Part shown: positions 10,353-27,814 of the stretch, piece after piece
Position numbering within the stretch: the first letter of the stretch is position 1
Layout: every line of letters starts with the position of its first letter
Origin: Varanus komodoensis
Taxonomy: Eukaryota > Chordata > Lepidosauria > Squamata > Varanidae
Direction: 5' to 3'
Assembly: GCF_004798865.1 (NCBI RefSeq)
Contig: NW_025336010.1
Span: 2,021,540-2,085,539 of the forward strand
DNA: 64,000 bases
Notes under the pieces: model-generated
Seen by the model: only the letters and a program-made list of their open reading frames with translations
Database searches by the model: none
What the model was told of the DNA's origin: nothing
Program-made: the position numbers and the translations under genes

Positions 10353-11819
10353 GTGGTGAGCTTCTCACCTTTGCTATTTTGCCCACCACCTTTGCATGTG
10401 CCTGTCAAAAACTACCTATTGCCCTGTTAAAACTCCATTTTAAAAGAAACCCCAAAGGTGATTCCTTTGCTCTCCATGGAGGGGAGAGGCTGCACTTTTG
10501 CAGTTTCCTGAGGAGCGACAAGTCTCTGGAAAAACTGCAAACTGTTAGGATCCTGAGGACAGTTATGTCAGAAAAGCAAGCAAAACAGCAAGAACAACCA
10601 AGATGAGGATTTCGTCACAAAGGGAGTGTACCTTTCATCACAAAGGGAGGGTACCTCACTACCCTCTTTGCATGAGCAAAAATCTCTAATGCCTTTGCTT
10701 TCTCTTGACATCTGTCCAGAAAAGCCCACTTTGACAGCAGGAACAGACCAGGGTGTTGCCTAGCTGAGCTCTGCATTTCCAAACTCATGGAACTCCTCAC
10801 CTCTGCAGGTCTGTAAGGACAACTGCATTATTATTGTTTAAAAAACATTTGTGCCCATCATGGGCACACTTTATAAAAAGTTTACCAAGCACTGCAATGT
10901 GCCACTTGAGCATTTGGAAGAGGGCTTTCGGCAGCTGTTGAAGCAGATAGTGCGGAAATTGGTTGTCACGCCTGAGACAACTCTGCTCTGGAAAAAAAAT
11001 GGGTAGAGTACAGAAAAGCCGTGGCAGCAAAACGTGGTCACAATAATGGCAGGTTCGTTCGTTTGGCCAGTGGATGCTTGGTGGTTGCCCGAGATCCACT
11101 TGGCCTACACATGCAACCATTGCAACCTGGTTGGTCTGTTGGAAGAAACATGGGAAACGAAGGCATGGAAAATCCCTGGAAAGGGGCAGCAGTTGGGAGC
11201 AGAAGAGCCAGAGGTCCAACTGTGCCGGCGAGAGCTGTGGGATGGAGCTGCCTTCACGTGTTTGAGGCCAAGACTGGAGGACAGCCTGCAGAGGAAGGAC
11301 TGCAGGATGCCCTCAGCAGCAGCAGGCAAGGGGCTGACAGTCAGGAGCAATGAGCCCAAGGCCTACAGCTGCAGCAGCAGCAGCAAGAGAGGACCAGTTG
11401 CTGTGGGAGTCTGCCTGCCACTCGGGAAGGCCTGCCACTCCTGGCCTCCCGTACAGCTGTTTCCCCGGGGGGGGGGGGGGTGATTAGAGGCGTGGCTGAA
11501 AGGTGGTTGATGCTCATGAAGCCCAAGCGGCTCTTCCTCCTTCCTTCTCATCCATTTGGGAACAAATGATACTACCAAGTAGAGGCTTTAAGAAATCGTG
11601 TCTGTTGAAGCTTTGAGAAGCAACAAAATCCTCCATTAGATGCACACATAGTAAAAGAAAAGGTGGTTCCCAACAAAAGAAAAGAAGGTGCTCAGCAAAG
11701 ATGACAAAATGATAACAGATGACAAAGAAAGGAGGCAGACCTGCTCAGGCAGGAAAGGCAGAAGTCTTTGGTTCAGTTGCCCCCAAATGACAGGAAGTGC
11801 TAGTTCTTCCCTACTCAGC

Positions 11820-12475
11820 AACGGTGAGGCCTCGCCTGGAGTCCTGTGTCCAGTTCTGGGTTCCCCACTTTAGGAAGTATGCAGTCAAACTGGAAAGGGT
11901 TTAGAAGAGGGAAACAAAAATGACCAGGGAAATACAAACAAAGCCCTATGAGGAGAGACTGAGAGAACATCTGGAATACCATGTCCAGTTCTGGGCACCA
12001 AGATTTAAGAAAGATGCAGGAAAATTAGAAAGGGTCCAGAGGAGGGCAACAAAAATGATCCAGGGTTTGGGGTGACTGCCCTATGAGGAGAGACTGAGGG
12101 AACTGGGCATGTTCAGCCTTGAGAAGAGAAGACCGAGGGGGCACATGATATCCCTCCATAAATACCTCAAAGGCTGTCACAAGGAGGAAGGTCAAGATCT
12201 CCTCTCATTGATACCAGAGTGTAATCAAGTCAAGTTGTGACAATCCAGGTTCAGGTTCGATATCAGGAAAAGCTTCCTCATGGTCAGAGCTATATGATAG
12301 TGGAGCCAGCTGCCTAGAGAGGTGGGGGGCGCTCTCACACTAGACATATTCAAAAAGAAACTGGGCAGCCCTCTGAGTGGGGTGGTGTGACTTGGTGTCC
12401 TGCAACAGCAGGGGGCTGGACCCAATGACCTTCATGGCCCCTTCCAACTCTACTGTTCTATGATTCTATGAATGG
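11820..12475 (+). mobile_element. CR1 LINE 3' end, about 650 bp
   Basis: Degraded reverse-transcriptase C-terminus is readable (CCTATGAGGAGAGACTGAGG corresponds to PYEERLRE; then FSLEKRRPRG). It ends in the diagnostic CR1 tail TTCTATGATTCTATG at about 12457-12471. A short internal repetition of the opening (about 11830-11960 against 11965-12090) suggests two overlapping fragments. Lies in intron 1 of the unrecognised gene. Confidence 0.85.
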
Positions 12476-12805
12476 GCATGTTTAACCTTGAGAAAACAGG
12501 GGCGATATGGTAGCACTCTTCAAGTACTTGAAACGCTGTCCAAAGAGGAAGGACATAATCTCTTCTTGATCAGCCCAGAGTGCAGGACAGAATAAAATGG
12601 GCTCAAGTTACATGAAGCCAGGTTGTGGCTAGACATCAGGAAGAACTTGTGACTGTTAGAGCTGCCCAGCAATGGAACCAGTTACCTAGGGACGCAGTTG
12701 GATAGCCATCTGTCAGGGATGCTTGAATTTAGCTCCTGCATTGGGCAGAGGGTTGGATCTGATAGTTTTATTGGCCCCTCCCAACTCTAGTTTTCTATGA
12801 TTCAA
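12476..12805 (+). mobile_element. CR1 LINE 3' end, second and more diverged copy
   Basis: Starts GGGCATGTTTAACCTTGAGA and ends TTTTCTATGATTC near 12803. Same orientation as, and directly downstream of, the previous copy, joined tail to head. More substitutions suggest greater age. Confidence 0.8.
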
Positions 12806-13322
12806 GGCCCAGCCAATCCCAGTCATTCCAAAGAGACGTCTGGGAACTTGTAGGGTGGCTGGCAGTGGCCCTGGCCAGCTTAGCAGAGGCAGCAAAGATG
12901 TTTTACCATTCCTGCCAAGTGGTTCACTGGCTAGTTCTCAGGAGTTACTCACATTCAGATGACAGGGCAACCAACCTATTGCTCATGAGCGACCCATCTG
13001 GTGTGAAACAGTTCAGGTTTGCAGAGCAGCCATAATGGGTTGCAGTGTTGTGCGAACCCACTCACGGCGTGAGATGAGGCTTGCAGGCTCCTCAAGTGGG
13101 GCACGATCCAACGGAAAGTTCTTCGACAGACCCTCCCACCCAAATAAGTGCAGATGGGCGTGAGATGCAAATCTTCTGCTTTCCAGTGAAGCATGTGCAG
13201 GAGAACAATCCTGCTGGATGTGCAACATGCTCATGAATAAGATGCTGATTGACTGGGTTTTCTGCCAAGCACTTGACATGCCATCTCCTTGCCTCTCCTC
13301 TTTCTCTCTGGCCAAGTGTAGT

Positions 13323-16300
13323 ATGGAGACCCTGGATGAATTTGACAACGAGTACCCGCTAACGGTTTCCTTCTGTGAGCAGATTTCCCCGCAGGCTTTT
13401 GATCAGCAGGCCCTGAGCTACACCAAGAAATCCCTGCAGGAACTTTATGCTCAGATGGAGCAGAACCCGGGAATCTGCAAGCGGGTGCTACGCAAGAGGA
13501 AACAATCCGAAAACGAGAAAGCTGGCTTGGTGCGATTTCTGAAGGTAAGGCTGTGCTTCCCAAGGGGACCTCCAAAGCAAGTTGCTGAAGGACAGAGGAA
13601 AGAGCCCTGCTTTCTCCCAGGCCTCTCACTGTGGTGATCAGCAGAAACAGCTTGCAGGAAGGCTTCCTGTGCACAGCACACCTTCTTCCTCCACCCTCTG
13701 AAATGGTCCTCCCCACTGCCCAGCCCACAGCATCTGGAGTGGCACCATGTCTGCTCAGCAACCTTGTAATCTGGCCACCTGCTGCTTTTGCATGTTTGCA
13801 GGCTAATTCGCCTGCCTCATGTATATAGTGCTCTTTTCCAGGCCAAGCTCTTTTACATGCTTCAGGGAGACATGAACTCTGACAACGTGCTGGGGGAACT
13901 GGAACTGGAAGAAAAGGTGGAGCAACTGAGGCAGGAGATGGAAAAGGCTAGTGATTATGCGTGCGGTAAGAAGCCCTCCTCTCTTCTCCCTTCTGTCTGG
14001 ATTTAGCTCCAGGCAGCCCGTCCCTGTGATCCCTCTGCCCCACACAGCTTCCATCATTACTCTCCCTAGTACTCATTTGCATAATTAATTCAGAGGGACA
14101 AAGGGATGAATTGGGCAACAAAGTGGACAGTGGAATTCAGTGTGATTAAAGATTAACCACGTTTTTCTTAACCACCAATATAGAACTCTGGGCCCTAATT
14201 GACCAGTTAGATTGCCGGAATTAGCAGGGCACATGGCAGCTTTCCTATGGCCACTTGGCCTTCCTGGGCCACATCACCACGGAACCCTCCCGTGCTTCCT
14301 GCACTCTCCTCCTCCCTTCCAGCCTGGAACCTTGGGCTTTAATTTGCACCAAATGCAGATCATGTCTGAACTCAGTCAAACTGTAGTCTTAATTACTCTT
14401 TAGAGAATCAAACTGTAGTTGAGAAGTCGGTTTGTTTCCCTAATTAAAAGTTAAGATGAATCACGGTTTCAAGGTCTGGCATAATCTGAAACTGAAAATA
14501 TCTGGAGCGTAGTTTAGTGGTCTGTCGGAATTAGCGACTGACTTGCACCAGGTCACAGCTGATGCGCACAGCCACCATATTTGTACCAGCTTCTGGGAGA
14601 GAAAACGCATCAAAGGTGAACGGAGAGCAATGCAGGTGGTTCCCGGGGAAGCATGTGCAGCCTCGCTTTGTGCCGCTCCAAGTGCCGGGCAGCTCAGAAT
14701 TGCAGCCGGAGCACCTCCGAAGAGCAGGTGTGGAGGGGCCCTGCAGGCCATTGCCCCCCCTCCCCGCCACCCGGGATTCCATGTGAAGGCGCTCCTGGCA
14801 AGGGCTGCCTCTCGACAGACACCGGGGTGGGGGAGCCCCAGCCCCTCGGGTCACGGGTTCTGCTGCCGTACTGCTCGAAAGGCAAGAGGTACTTCCTGCA
14901 ACTGGAGCCAGTTGCTCCGTGTCCTGCACTCCGGGATGACCAAGAAGAGATCCTGACCCTCGGCAGCAAGGCAGCCTTTCAAGGGTTTGCTGCCCTCCCT
15001 CCCCTCAGCCTCCTCCAGGCTGATGGTCGAGCAAAAGCCAGCTATTTACACACTCATTCCAAGATGATGTTCACGTTGATGCTGAACTATCACTTTCTGC
15101 CCATCATCTTTTCCTGGAATTTAAAAATATCACATTTTCAAAATACTAAAAATGAATTTTTAAATAACAACAACAATAAGAATGGAACTTTGTGATATGA
15201 CAGATCACTTTTTTAAAGATGAGAGACTTAAAATGCTTTGGCCTCCTGGGTGTTGTGTAGTTGCCCTCGCTGTGTGCAGGCCAGGGCCAGGCTGGGCTGG
15301 ATGTGAGGGGGCTGCGATGCTTGTTGCTGCTGCCTCATGCATAAAACAGCCTTTCTCCTTCGCAGCTGCCAAGACAGCATTATGGAGGCCTTTGGAGGTG
15401 CAGATGGGGAAGACTGCCCCGCTGGGAGGATTCAGCCCCAGCCAGAACAAACTTCTGGACTCCGGTGTTCCAGCCATGCCCAGAATATTTGGTTCCTTCC
15501 CAAAGCAGGTTTGCGCTTCTCAGAAGGCCCTCCTCTGCCACCGCCTCCCGTTTTCCCAGATGTTCGCATCAGTGTCGAATGGTGTGGAGCAAGCGGAGGG
15601 AGACCTTCTCTTCCCCCTTCTGTACTGGCACCCAGCTGGGTCATCCCAGGAAGCTCGTGGGGAGAGATTCAGGGCGGACCAGAGGAACCCCGTCTTCACA
15701 CTGTGCGCAATTAACCGGTGGGATTCCCTTCCATGAGATGTTGCGATGGGCCCTGCTCTGGACAGCCCTGGACCAATTCCTGGCAGGGAAGGGCATGGAT
15801 GGCACCTAGTCTGGATGGCTGGGAGGGCACCAGGATGAAAGGCAACCTGCCTTAGTGCACCGTCGCTGGGGACCCGGGCAGGATCCTGTGGGCAGCCGGC
15901 GGCCCATCTGTGAACAGAATGCTGGCCCAGATGGGCCTGTGACCGGTCCAGCCCAGCTTCTCTTAGGCTCTGATGCAGAATCTGCTGTGATAGCAGGGTG
16001 GGGTGCCGGGAGGGGCTCGGTGTCAGAAAAAATACTCAGGCGGAAGAACTGGGGCAGCAAGAGGCATGTGCATGTGGGTGAATGGCCAGCCAAGTCAGGC
16101 ATCAAGTGCCACGGGGCTCCCTGTGGCCCCCACACTAGTCTTTCAGCACATGCCCACGGACAGCAGAGTCCTGGGGCCGAGGGCCCCCCAGAGATTTGCG
16201 GCCCAAGCGAAGGATTTGGGCCTGCAGCCCTCGGGTCTGCCCCGACACGGCCCCTTCCCACAGGGCTGCCACGTGCCCCCTTGCTGCTGGGGAAGGTCCT

Positions 16301-19248
16301 GCCTCTCCCTCCTTGTGGGGCAAAGCGGTAGCCCTGGCGGAGCAACCACTCACGGGGAAAGGGCTGACTCACAGGTCCCCAGGGCACAAGCAGCTCGGGA
16401 GGCCTTCTGAAGAGCCGGCGCTGTGGATGAGAGTGCCTGGCAGGGCAGCTGGGCTCTGTGGCAAGACCTCTGGCGGTCCTTGGCCCCTGGGCAGGCTGCT
16501 GCGATGAGAGGCTTCTCGCAGTGCTGGCTGCAGCCTGCTGGCCCGCACCGGGGCGTCCGCGGCAAGAGGCCTCCTGCCCTGCCAGGAGCTGCTGGGCCGC
16601 GCTCTGTCCGACACACATGGCCCATGCCCGGCATGGCGTCGCGCCCGGGCTGCTCTTTTCCTCCAGAGCTGGAAGACTGCCGACAACGCTGGTGAGCCGT
16701 GGGGTGGCGCCCCTGAAGGGCTCCCCTTCGACTCTTTGCTCTGCTGGGGCAAAGATGCAAATGTGCCAGACTGGGCTCGGTCGGGACAGAAAGGGGCAGT
16801 CCCCCTCCAGCCACGTGTCTTTCCTGCAAGGCGCCATCCAGTGTGAGGGGTGTGGTTGCCTCTTGGGGGGAGCAGCGGCCATGCCTGAGGGGGCTCCCTT
16901 TGTACCCCCAACAGGTAGAGAGGAGCCCGGCTTCTGGCGCAGACCTGAAGCAGCTCTGGGCTGGCCTGGCGTCCGCCAACAGAAAGAGGTGGGTGCAGGC
17001 TAAGGCAAGGCCAGCTTTGCCAGAGGCTGGTGGGCTGTGGGAGCTTCCGAAGGGCCTCCCGCAAAGTTTGCAGGCCTTTCCCGAGAGAAGGGCTGCAGAA
17101 TCGTGGGGCACCCAGCAGCCACGCCCCAGTGAGGCCCCGGCCCCGGCGTCCTTGGATGGAGCCGCTAAGCGGGAGGCTTGGGAAGGGGCGAGGCACCGTG
17201 GGCGGCCAAGAGGAGGGGGCCCGCCTCCCTCCCCGAGGCTGCCCGGGGAGCAGGGAGGCTGCGGCTGCGCTGTGAGCCGAGCCTAACCAGACCCCTCTGC
17301 TGCCTCGGAACAGCCTGGTTGACCTGCGCCCCTTCGTGTTGAACCCCGGCGGCTTCCGTCCCTCATTCCTGGGGAGTAACATCAGCCGGCTGAAGTACTC
17401 CAGCTTCCCAAGGTAGGTCCCTTCCGCGGAGAGATACCTGAGCAGGGAGAGGCATTTCGTTTGCGTGCGGAGGATGTGGTTTGGGCCACATGAAGATAAT
17501 GAATGGTCAGACCTTAATTCTTGTGTTGCTGTTGTTGCATTAGATATTTTATAAATTCTGCAAATTGTGTTTACTGCCTCGCGCAGCATTTTGAATTCTT
17601 GGATCTTGCCTTACACTGTATTTTGTATACTGCACTAAGGTATTTTGGAAACCACCCTGAGAGCCTTTTATGGCCATGTGGTGGCGTAGAAATGTTATTT
17701 GGTGATGATTATGATGAATGGATGCGCTGCTCTCCCAAGGCAGCTGAGCTGGACCCTGCCATGGCCCCCCTACCGGGGGCGGTCCTTTGACCTTGCACTC
17801 TGAGCAGGGCACCAGTCGTCTTTGGTCACAATCGCCCGCGTGCCCCACGCTCAGGTTCCTTGGGAATCATATAGTAGAAAGGGGCCTCAGCGGACCCCCG
17901 AGCCGAGCTCCTCTGAGGCGCAGGCACTGCCCCACAGGTGCAGCCTCACCAACCGGGCAGCTGCCTCCCCCAAGCCTGCGCAGGTTGCTGCAGGGGCTTT
18001 CTTCCCTTGGCCAGCCAGAATCCGCTTCCCAGCAGTTTTGCCCTGTTGGTCCCAGCCATGCCTCCCAGAGCAAAAAAGAACTCCGTCTCCTGCCTTCCCC
18101 ACACTTGAGGCCCCCGGTCATGTCTCCCCTCGTCTTCTCCACCAGCCAGCCAGCTCTTTCAGCTGCTCCTGGCGGCACTTGCAAGAGGGTGGCAAGGACT
18201 GGCTTTGGACAAAATGGCCTGTTATCCCAGGTGGACTTTGTGTGGGGTCTGCAGGAGGGCCGTCCTGTCATCCACACCTGACTGACATAGCCCACGGAGA
18301 CCAGGTGAGCCCTGCAGCCAGGGGCGAGAGCAGCAAAAATCCCTCACCTGTGCCAGCGTGGGCAGTCCCCAGGTGTCCAAGTGGCCAGGGGGGCTGCTCT
18401 CAGGAGCGTTGGCTGCCTGAACAGCACAGAACAGACACCTCTGCCCACTGCTGCCGAGCAGCCGATGCCAGCTGCTAGCCAGGGTGGCGAGGTGCCTCTC
18501 CCTTCTGTGTCTGTGACTCTCAGGCTGCGGGCAGGGACGGGCTCCGTGGGGCTACCCCATGCCCAGAGAGAGCAGTGCTGTGCAGCAGGTGGCTCCTCCC
18601 CTCCCCTCACTGAGCCCAGATCTCCCCACTCAGGAGCAGGCCCCCAGGGCAGGTGGTGATGCCTTTGCCCTTCTGTGCTGCCGGCCACACGCTGTGCTGG
18701 GGCATGGAGAGGCTGGGCTGGGCTGCCTCCTGCTGGAGAAGGAGAAGCAGGCGCTCCTCCGTGGCGCTGCCCCTGCTCGAGTGCCTCAGGCACCCCGCCT
18801 GTCCCTGCCCTGGGTCAGGCAGGACCCCCTTGCACAGCACAAGCCCCCCTTGGCATGCGGTCATGGGCACCCGGGAGAGAAGACCTGGCGGATGGAAGGG
18901 AGCAGGGGGCGTGGGGAGCCCCCGATGAGCCCCCCGTTTGCCAGGCTCATGGTGGGAGCCTCGGGAAGCAGCCATTCCACTGCGGCTCGCTCGCCAGGCT
19001 GGGCGGCCGCAGCAGTGAGCAAGCCTGCCACCTGGCTTGGCCCTTGGGGGGCCCAGCTGTGCTCATGGGAAGGACTCTCTTGTTGCAGGAGTCCTGCCAG
19101 TGGCCCTGCTCCGTCCTCTCACAGTGCCGGCTCACCCGGCACCACGGCCGTCTTCAACACGCCTGTGCTGCCCAAGTTCAAAGGCGACAAAGATGAGGAG
19201 AAAGAGAGCGAAACTGCCGGCCCCGAGTCAAAACCTACAGGGGCCTAA
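13323..19248 (+). CDS. Unrecognised coiled-coil protein, six coding exons, 273 aa
   Basis: Coding exons 13323-13544, 13842-13965, 15366-15508, 16915-16988, 17314-17412 and 19089-19248 all have GT-AG borders and compatible phases (0, 1, 0, 2, 2), giving 273 aa with a stop at 19246. The first ATG (METLDEFDNEYPLTVSF) lies seven bases after a good acceptor, so an upstream non-coding exon is expected, probably ending at 7416. Residues about 28-115 are charged and helical with a coiled coil (ELELEEKVEQLRQEMEKASD, about 93-112) and a basic patch KRVLRKRKQ. The middle has a conserved-looking block LVDLRPFVLNPGGF; the tail is low-complexity and acidic (KGDKDEEKESE). No signal peptide or transmembrane segment is seen. 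The short TP- and SP-containing tail and coiled coil recall small spindle or kinetochore adaptors, but that is only an impression. I do not recognise the family. Exon 4 (74 bases) is the least certain exon. Confidence 0.75.
17520..17720 (+). repeat. L2/CORE-type 3' tail fragment
   Basis: AAACCACCCTGAGAGCCTTTTATGG... followed by GTAGAAATGTTATTTGGTGATGATGA-like sequence matches the usual ending of L2 and CORE-SINE elements (ACCGCCCTGAG ... GGTATAAAAA). It lies just after the donor of the fifth coding exon. Low similarity. Confidence 0.4.
17865..18190 (-). mobile_element. Possible old CR1 3' end
   Basis: Starts GAATCATATAGTAGAAAGGGGCCT, resembling the antisense CR1 start GAATCATAGAATAGTAGAGTTGGAAGGGGCC seen at 60540. 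The rest is too diverged to align by eye. Confidence 0.4.
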
Positions 19249-19279
19249 ATGCCGTCGTGCGTGGGAGGACGCTACTTGA

Positions 19280-19285
19280 ATTAAA
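19280..19285 (+). terminator. Poly(A) signal of the unrecognised gene
   Basis: ATTAAA, the commonest variant signal, lies only 31 bases after the stop codon, giving a very short 3' UTR (cleavage near 19300). No AATAAA is seen within the next few hundred bases. Confidence 0.5.
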
Positions 19286-19629
19286 GTCCCGTGCATGCCG
19301 CTTTGTAGGGTGGGCCCAGTCCTGCACGTGAAGGCTGTCGAAGCGTGGGGCAAGCGGGAGGGGCCACCGGGGGCTGCAGGGAAAGGGGGGTGGTCCTGGC
19401 GCTTTGGCGCATCTTGCATGGGGATTCTGACGTCAGGAAGACCCCCCTGACCGACGAGCAGTCCGCCTCTGCTGGGACAGCCATCCTCCTAGGAAGCGGT
19501 GTGGGAGGAAGGGGGTCAGCTTGGACAGTCCGTGGGGTGGAAGCCGCTGCGGCCAGATCACCGGCGTGCCCAGGCTGGACACGCAGGGCACCACTCGCTT
19601 TGCAAGCAGATGGAAAGCCGACAGAGCTG

Positions 19630-19731
19630 CCTTCTCCAGCCTGGTGCTTTGCAGGTGCCGCTGGCCCTGCTGGCTGTGAATGATGGGAGTTGTAATCCAA
19701 CACATCTGGAAGGCACCAGGTTGGGGAAGAC
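19630..19731. mobile_element. Palindromic MITE copy, near full length
   Basis: The left end CTTCTCCAGCCTGGTGC and the right end GGCACCAGGTTGGGGAAG are inverted repeats. The inner right arm reads AATGATGGGAGTTGTAATCC. About 100 bp, no coding. This copy shows the family's terminal repeats clearly. Confidence 0.7.
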
Positions 19732-20689
19732 CGGTGGAATGGCTGGGGCAGGAACTAAAACTCTGGAATGGGTGTCCTCAGGCAGGTCACGGAGTTGTGA
19801 CCCCCTGGCAGGGTCACTGAGAGGACCGTGAAGTTGCCAGCCAGCCTGCCGCCCTTCCTGGCCTCCCTGCAGCCGGGAATACGGGGCAGGCATTTATGTG
19901 ACTCGGCACCACAGCACTCCCCACCACGACCGACCGTGGCACGTCGCTTTGTACAAGCCGTGGGGAGAGGTCTTGCTGTTGCTCAGAGGATGGGGACCAC
20001 TTTTCTCCTAGCACAGGCGCCTTGCGTCTGTCAGCCCACAGGCCGAGTTCAGTTTGGAAGCCATGCTAGGGCCAAGCACGCCGGTGGCCGCTTCGGGTTT
20101 GGGTGCAGCAAAATTAAGAAGCAGGCCAGTATAGTTTAGCTTGCATCTCTTACTGCCGACAGTGAAGTCCCAAGAGAAGCAATTCAGATGTTTAGAGTGG
20201 GAGAAAAACAGCACACAAGCTGGGAGATCATCAGCAGTCTGGGGCTGGAGGGAAGTGGGTGGGGCCAGGGGAAGGGGACTTCCAGGGAAGCCCAGGGGGA
20301 CGCTGGCCTCTGGCTCTCCTTGCATAGAGAGAGGCTCGCCATCTTAGTGCTGCCCATTCCAGGATGGGTTCTTTGCCAAGTTAAAAAGACCTGGGAAAGA
20401 TTCTGGCTGACCTCTGCCCTCCTGCTGGTACCTGGTGGGTGGGGGGAGCTACATACGTGGGCCGTGAGCTTGCCAGGGGGCTGTCGAATTCTACATAGGT
20501 GCCTCATTGTGTAGTTGGACTCTAAGGCTGAATGGGGGAGTCAGAGCCCTGGACTCTCCAGGGGGCTGTGGACAGGCCCCCGTGTCAGCATCTGGGACAT
20601 GGGCAGCGGGCTAGTGGGTGGGAGCTCCAGGGCGCGGCACACGGGCCAGTCCAGAAGCACAGCTGAAAATAGTCCAAAGGTTGGAGACC

Positions 20690-20890
20690 CGAGAGGAGCC
20701 GAGGGAAGCAGGGACCTTGAGGGCTGGAGCCACTGCAGCAAGGCAGGAGCAGCTGGGGCAGAGCTGGAGTGACTGTGGCTAGGCTGGAGCAAGGCTGGAG
20801 CAATGGGCGGGGCTGGAGCAAGACCAGAGCAGTGCAGGAGCAAGGCCGGCCGACTGGAGCAAGACTGGAGTAGCACTGGAGCAGAGCTCA
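20690..20890. repeat. Degenerate minisatellite, unit near CTGGAGCAA(G)
   Basis: About a dozen imperfect repetitions of CTGGAGCAAGGC / CTGGAGTGACTGT / CAGGAGCAAGG. The array ends about 30 bases before the HSD11B1-like poly(A) signal, on its downstream side. Confidence 0.7.
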
Positions 20891-20923
20891 GGGACGGGCC
20901 AGAGCATGAAGAGCCAGAAAGCC

Positions 20924-20929
20924 TTTATT
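20924..20929 (-). terminator. HSD11B1L: Poly(A) signal of the HSD11B1-like gene
   Basis: AATAAA on the minus strand (TTTATT on plus), about 425 bases after the stop codon, followed by GGCTTTCTGGCTC. Predicts the transcript end near 20900. Confidence 0.7.
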
Positions 20930-21354
20930 GTTGAGGCAGCATCTGAAGGCTCCCAGGTGCCACTCGTAGAGGCCCTGATAGCTGCAGCAGCTTGTGCACC
21001 CAATCCTGCAACCACCAGAGCTGTGATGCAGGCCGTTGGCCAGCAGAGGGAACCCGAGCTGCCTTGGGTTCTGACGCCCCCTGGCTGTGGCCGCAGTTGC
21101 AGTGTGTGACGGTGGGTGCATGTTCACCGGATGGTCCGGAGCACGTCCTCCTCTTTCCTCCCCTTGTGTGTTCCGACAAACGGTGCCCCTGCAGGAGTAA
21201 ACTTGAAATGTGACTTGATTGCCTACGAATATGTAGATTTGCAATGAAGGTTTTGCCCACTTTGCCACTTTCCTTTGTGGCCAGCTTGGGGAAGGAATGA
21301 CTTTCAGGCCGACGTGCGTTTTTCTGGGACGCCCAAGGCCACAGCACAAGCCCG

Positions 21355-26323
<4,969 letters not shown>

Positions 26324-26329
26324 GGCCAC

Positions 26330-27789
26330 CCCGGCCTGTCAGGAAGCCCAGCTGGCGCCGCTGCTCTTGTGCAGCTCGGGTAAGTGCACGACCTTCTGCC
26401 CAGGTGACAAGGAGCATGTGGCCCGCCCCCAGTCAGCCATCTGGCCCGACTGGGAGGAGGCAGCTCTCCGTGGCTCCTGCAAGCCACTCCCTGCCATTCC
26501 TAACCACACAGGCCTTTGCCTGGCAGGAACCTCCCCCGGCCCAGCCAGTCCAGCGTGCCCAGCGGGCGAGCTGCCCCTTTCCCTCCCTCCTCCTCTGCAC
26601 ACGAGAGCAAAATCCTCCGTGGGCCTGCCTCCCCTCGCTGCTGGACTGCAGCAGGGGAGTTGCCTTCCAGATGCACTAGCCTTCAGTATCCATCAGTCCC
26701 AGCTGGGCTGGCTGGAAATAATGGGAACTGTGGCCCAAAGGGTCTGCGGGGCACCCAGCCAGGAGCAGCTGATACTGCAAGACAAGCAAATCTGCAGTGG
26801 ATTCTCTGAAGTGCAGGACAAGCCATGGCTTCGCTTCGTGTGAACGTGCAGCCCCTTCTGAGGAGGTGTGCTGAGCCCTCCAGTCGTGGCTGTGTGAACC
26901 CAGTCGGTCTGTTCCAGCGACAGTCCACGGTTGAACCTGCACTCGGCCCGAGTGAGGTCATCAATCCTTCCAAGCCCAGGCGATGTGCAAAATGTCCTCT
27001 TTGCGCTCTCTTGGCCACCGTGGGTACATCCTGGAGGTCACGAGCGACTGGGAGCAAGCCTTTCCTGAGCCTGTCCCCTCCAGAGGTCTTGGACTGGACT
27101 GTGACTCCAAGCAGGACCAATGACCAGGCTGCCGTGTCAGCTCCAAAGCATCTGGAGGGCGCCTGGTCATAGACGGCTCTTGCAACCTCCCTGACACCTT
27201 TCTTCCAAGACAAAGTGGTTTCTTCAAATGCAGCAGCATATTGAGGAGGGAAGCAGGGGGGCAGGCCCACTGTGCTGAAAAGGGGAGTGACTCTGCCAGT
27301 TCTGGGATGACTTCCAGTCTAACCAGGATGCAGCTCGACAACTTTGAGAAAAGGCTGGGATCCAACGGGCTTGGATGACGCCAAACTGCAACGGTGGGGG
27401 AAAAGTTCACGGCTGGCCAAACACATGCAGCGGGGGGGGGGGGGGGTTGCGCAAGGTGTCTGTTGACCCGGCCAGCCCGAGTCCGACCTAGTCCCGCCCT
27501 TCTGGGATCTGCAGAATGCTGCCTGCCTCTGCTTCATGCTTGCTGCTAAGAGCTGGACACACCGGCTCCTTCAGCCTCTCAGGGGATCCGTGTCCCTCAT
27601 CTTGCTTGTCCTGGTTGCTCTCCCAGCTCCATTTCAGTCACTCCCGGTCTGTGCAGCGCCAGAACCCCCTTGCTTTGCCCATTAAGAAGGAACCCAAAGG
27701 AAGCGCGCTCGTTCCGTAGATGGGGCAACCACACCCTAGCCCACACAAGGCTAAATCAGCCAGCTCTCATAAATTCCACCCCGGGACAG
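26330..27789. other. Intergenic spacer between HSD11B1-like 5' end and SIRT4 3' end
   Basis: Contains a diverged palindromic MITE copy (about 26660-26760, core AATAATGGGAACTGTGGCCC) and a poly(G) run near 27431-27446. It must hold the HSD11B1-like promoter just above 26323, but no TATA box or CpG island is visible. No other gene seen. Confidence 0.5.
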
Positions 27790-27808
27790 TAAAAGAAATA
27801 TAACTTAT

Positions 27809-27814
27809 TTTATT
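27809..27814 (-). terminator. SIRT4: Candidate poly(A) signal of SIRT4
   Basis: AATAAA on the minus strand within GAATAAAATAAG. If used, the SIRT4 3' UTR is about 1.45 kb (29237 down to about 27790). No better signal was noticed nearer the stop. Confidence 0.5.

Noticed and set aside
16369-17589. 406-codon minus-strand open frame
   Set aside because: It overlaps two plus-strand coding exons of the unknown gene, has no recognisable motif, and GC-rich DNA yields long antisense frames.
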